Both the position numbers and the translations under genes were made by a program. DNA of 64,000 nucleotides from positions 3,579,501-3,643,500 of the forward strand of contig NZ_CP040710.1 of assembly GCF_005943945.1 (NCBI RefSeq). The letters run 5' to 3'. Source of the DNA: Aggregatimonas sangjinii. Its GTDB lineage: Bacteria; Bacteroidota; Bacteroidia; Flavobacteriales; Flavobacteriaceae. Under the pieces are notes generated by a model. That model had not been told where the DNA came from. It did not search any database and worked only from the letters and a program-made list of their open reading frames with translations. Shown one piece after another: positions 63,465-64,000 of the stretch; the first letter of the stretch is position 1; every line of letters starts with the position of its first letter.

Positions 63465-64000
63465 TTACTTGACCACCAACTGCAAGGTCTCGTTCGCCCG
63501 CTGTTCCATAAGTACTTGGTGCCCATTTTGTAGCGAGGCGATGGCCTCTCCGGTAAAGTGCCGAATGGTATACAACGAAACACTCTCATGGCACTCTACC
63601 TTAAACCTACTTTTAAGCAATCCCAGCAAATCTTGTAAACGACCGAAACGGTTGTCCAAACAGACCGAAAAACTGATGGCGGAGTTCTGTATGAGGTCTA
63701 CCTTCATTTTATGGTCATGAAACAATTTAAAAAGTTCACTAATGCTATCCTCTACGATAAACGAAAAGTCTAATGAAGAGAGTTTGAGCAACACCTGATT
63801 CTTTTTTACGATAAAGCACGGCACATAGGGCTCGATGCCTATTCCCTTACCTACGGTCGTGCCCGCTTCCTTGGGGTTGACAAACGATTTTACGTGCAAG
63901 GGAATCTCCTTGCCCTGCAGCGGTTGCAAGGTTTTGGGATGAATGACCGAAGCGCCGTAAAATGCAAGTTCTATGGCTTCGCTGTACGATATTTTATGGA
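63465..64000 (-). CDS. aspartate kinase, C-terminal part
   Basis: The frame stays open to the window edge, so the gene is cut. The visible 178 codons include the end of the kinase domain (SYSEAIELAFYGASVIHPKT) and the ACT regulatory domain (about the last 130 codons). A TTG at 63929 is only internal. No homoserine dehydrogenase part follows, so the enzyme is monofunctional; it makes aspartyl phosphate for Lys/Thr/Met synthesis. Confidence 0.9.
   Translation of the reverse strand, partial: HKISYSEAIELAFYGASVIHPKTLQPLQGKEIPLHVKSFVNPKEAGTTVGKGIGIEPYVPCFIVKKNQVLLKLSSLDFSFIVEDSISELFKLFHDHKMKVDLIQNSAISFSVCLDNRFGRLQDLLGLLKSRFKVECHESVSLYTIRHFTGEAIASLQNGHQVLMEQRANETLQLVVK

Overview
The window comes from a marine member of the Bacteroidota, most likely family Flavobacteriaceae. 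Evidence for this is a SusC/SusD pair, type IX secretion C-terminal domains, TAnnTTTG promoter boxes, lack of Shine-Dalgarno sequences, many sulfatases, and flavobacterial forms of serS, pth, ribF and mgtE. Both window edges cut a gene: a TPR histidine kinase on the left and an aspartate kinase on the right.

Layout. 1-1.6 kb: histidine kinase and LuxR-type response regulator. 1.95-4.67 kb: a lipoprotein with two DUF1080 domains and a Tat-exported Gfo/Idh/MocA oxidoreductase, a likely extracytoplasmic 3-keto-glycoside pair. 4.9-37.2 kb: a polysaccharide utilization locus with two DUF5722 proteins (one very large, with tandem CBM3 domains and a T9SS signal), five S1-type sulfatases, two full-length GH78 rhamnosidases plus one shorter GH78-like protein, SusC, SusD, a GPH-type sugar symporter and a fused rhamnulose-1-phosphate aldolase/dehydrogenase. 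37.5-38.7 kb: tRNA-Leu(CAA) whose 5' end is entangled with three exact-period (313 bp) copies of a GIY-YIG nuclease unit, flanked by decayed tRNA pieces. 38.8-58.9 kb: housekeeping and mixed genes (prs, rplY, pth, a secreted metalloprotease, ribF, HTTM protein, serS, TPR protein, rsmA, mgtE, cupin/esterase/dehydrogenase cluster, DUF4199, DUF1801, VOC, TM2). 59.0-61.6 kb: an arsenic-type cassette. 61.6-64 kb: acyltransferase and aspartate kinase.

How the locus seems to work. The substrate is inferred to be a sulfated alpha-L-rhamnose-rich polymer, as in green algal rhamnan sulfate or ulvan. No polysaccharide lyase or GH105 is present, so the system looks hydrolytic. Surface and periplasmic DUF5722 proteins (candidate endo-hydrolases) and sulfatases would cut and desulfate, SusCD would import oligomers, GH78 enzymes would release rhamnose, the GPH symporter would carry sugar inward, and the fused aldolase/dehydrogenase would finish catabolism. 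Rhamnose isomerase and kinase are not in the window.

The main discoveries from reading the bases are two. First, seven transcription units of the locus carry the same promoter layout, nCAGk-N5-ACAGGATG-N20-TAnnWTT, with exactly 20 bases between the boxes in all seven; this defines a regulon covering nearly every gene of the locus. Second, the 313 bp GIY-YIG units each end in the first 24 bases of tRNA-Leu, so that the nuclease stop codon lies in the tRNA D-loop and the tRNA gene is rebuilt at each insertion; this looks like a very small tRNA-targeting mobile unit.
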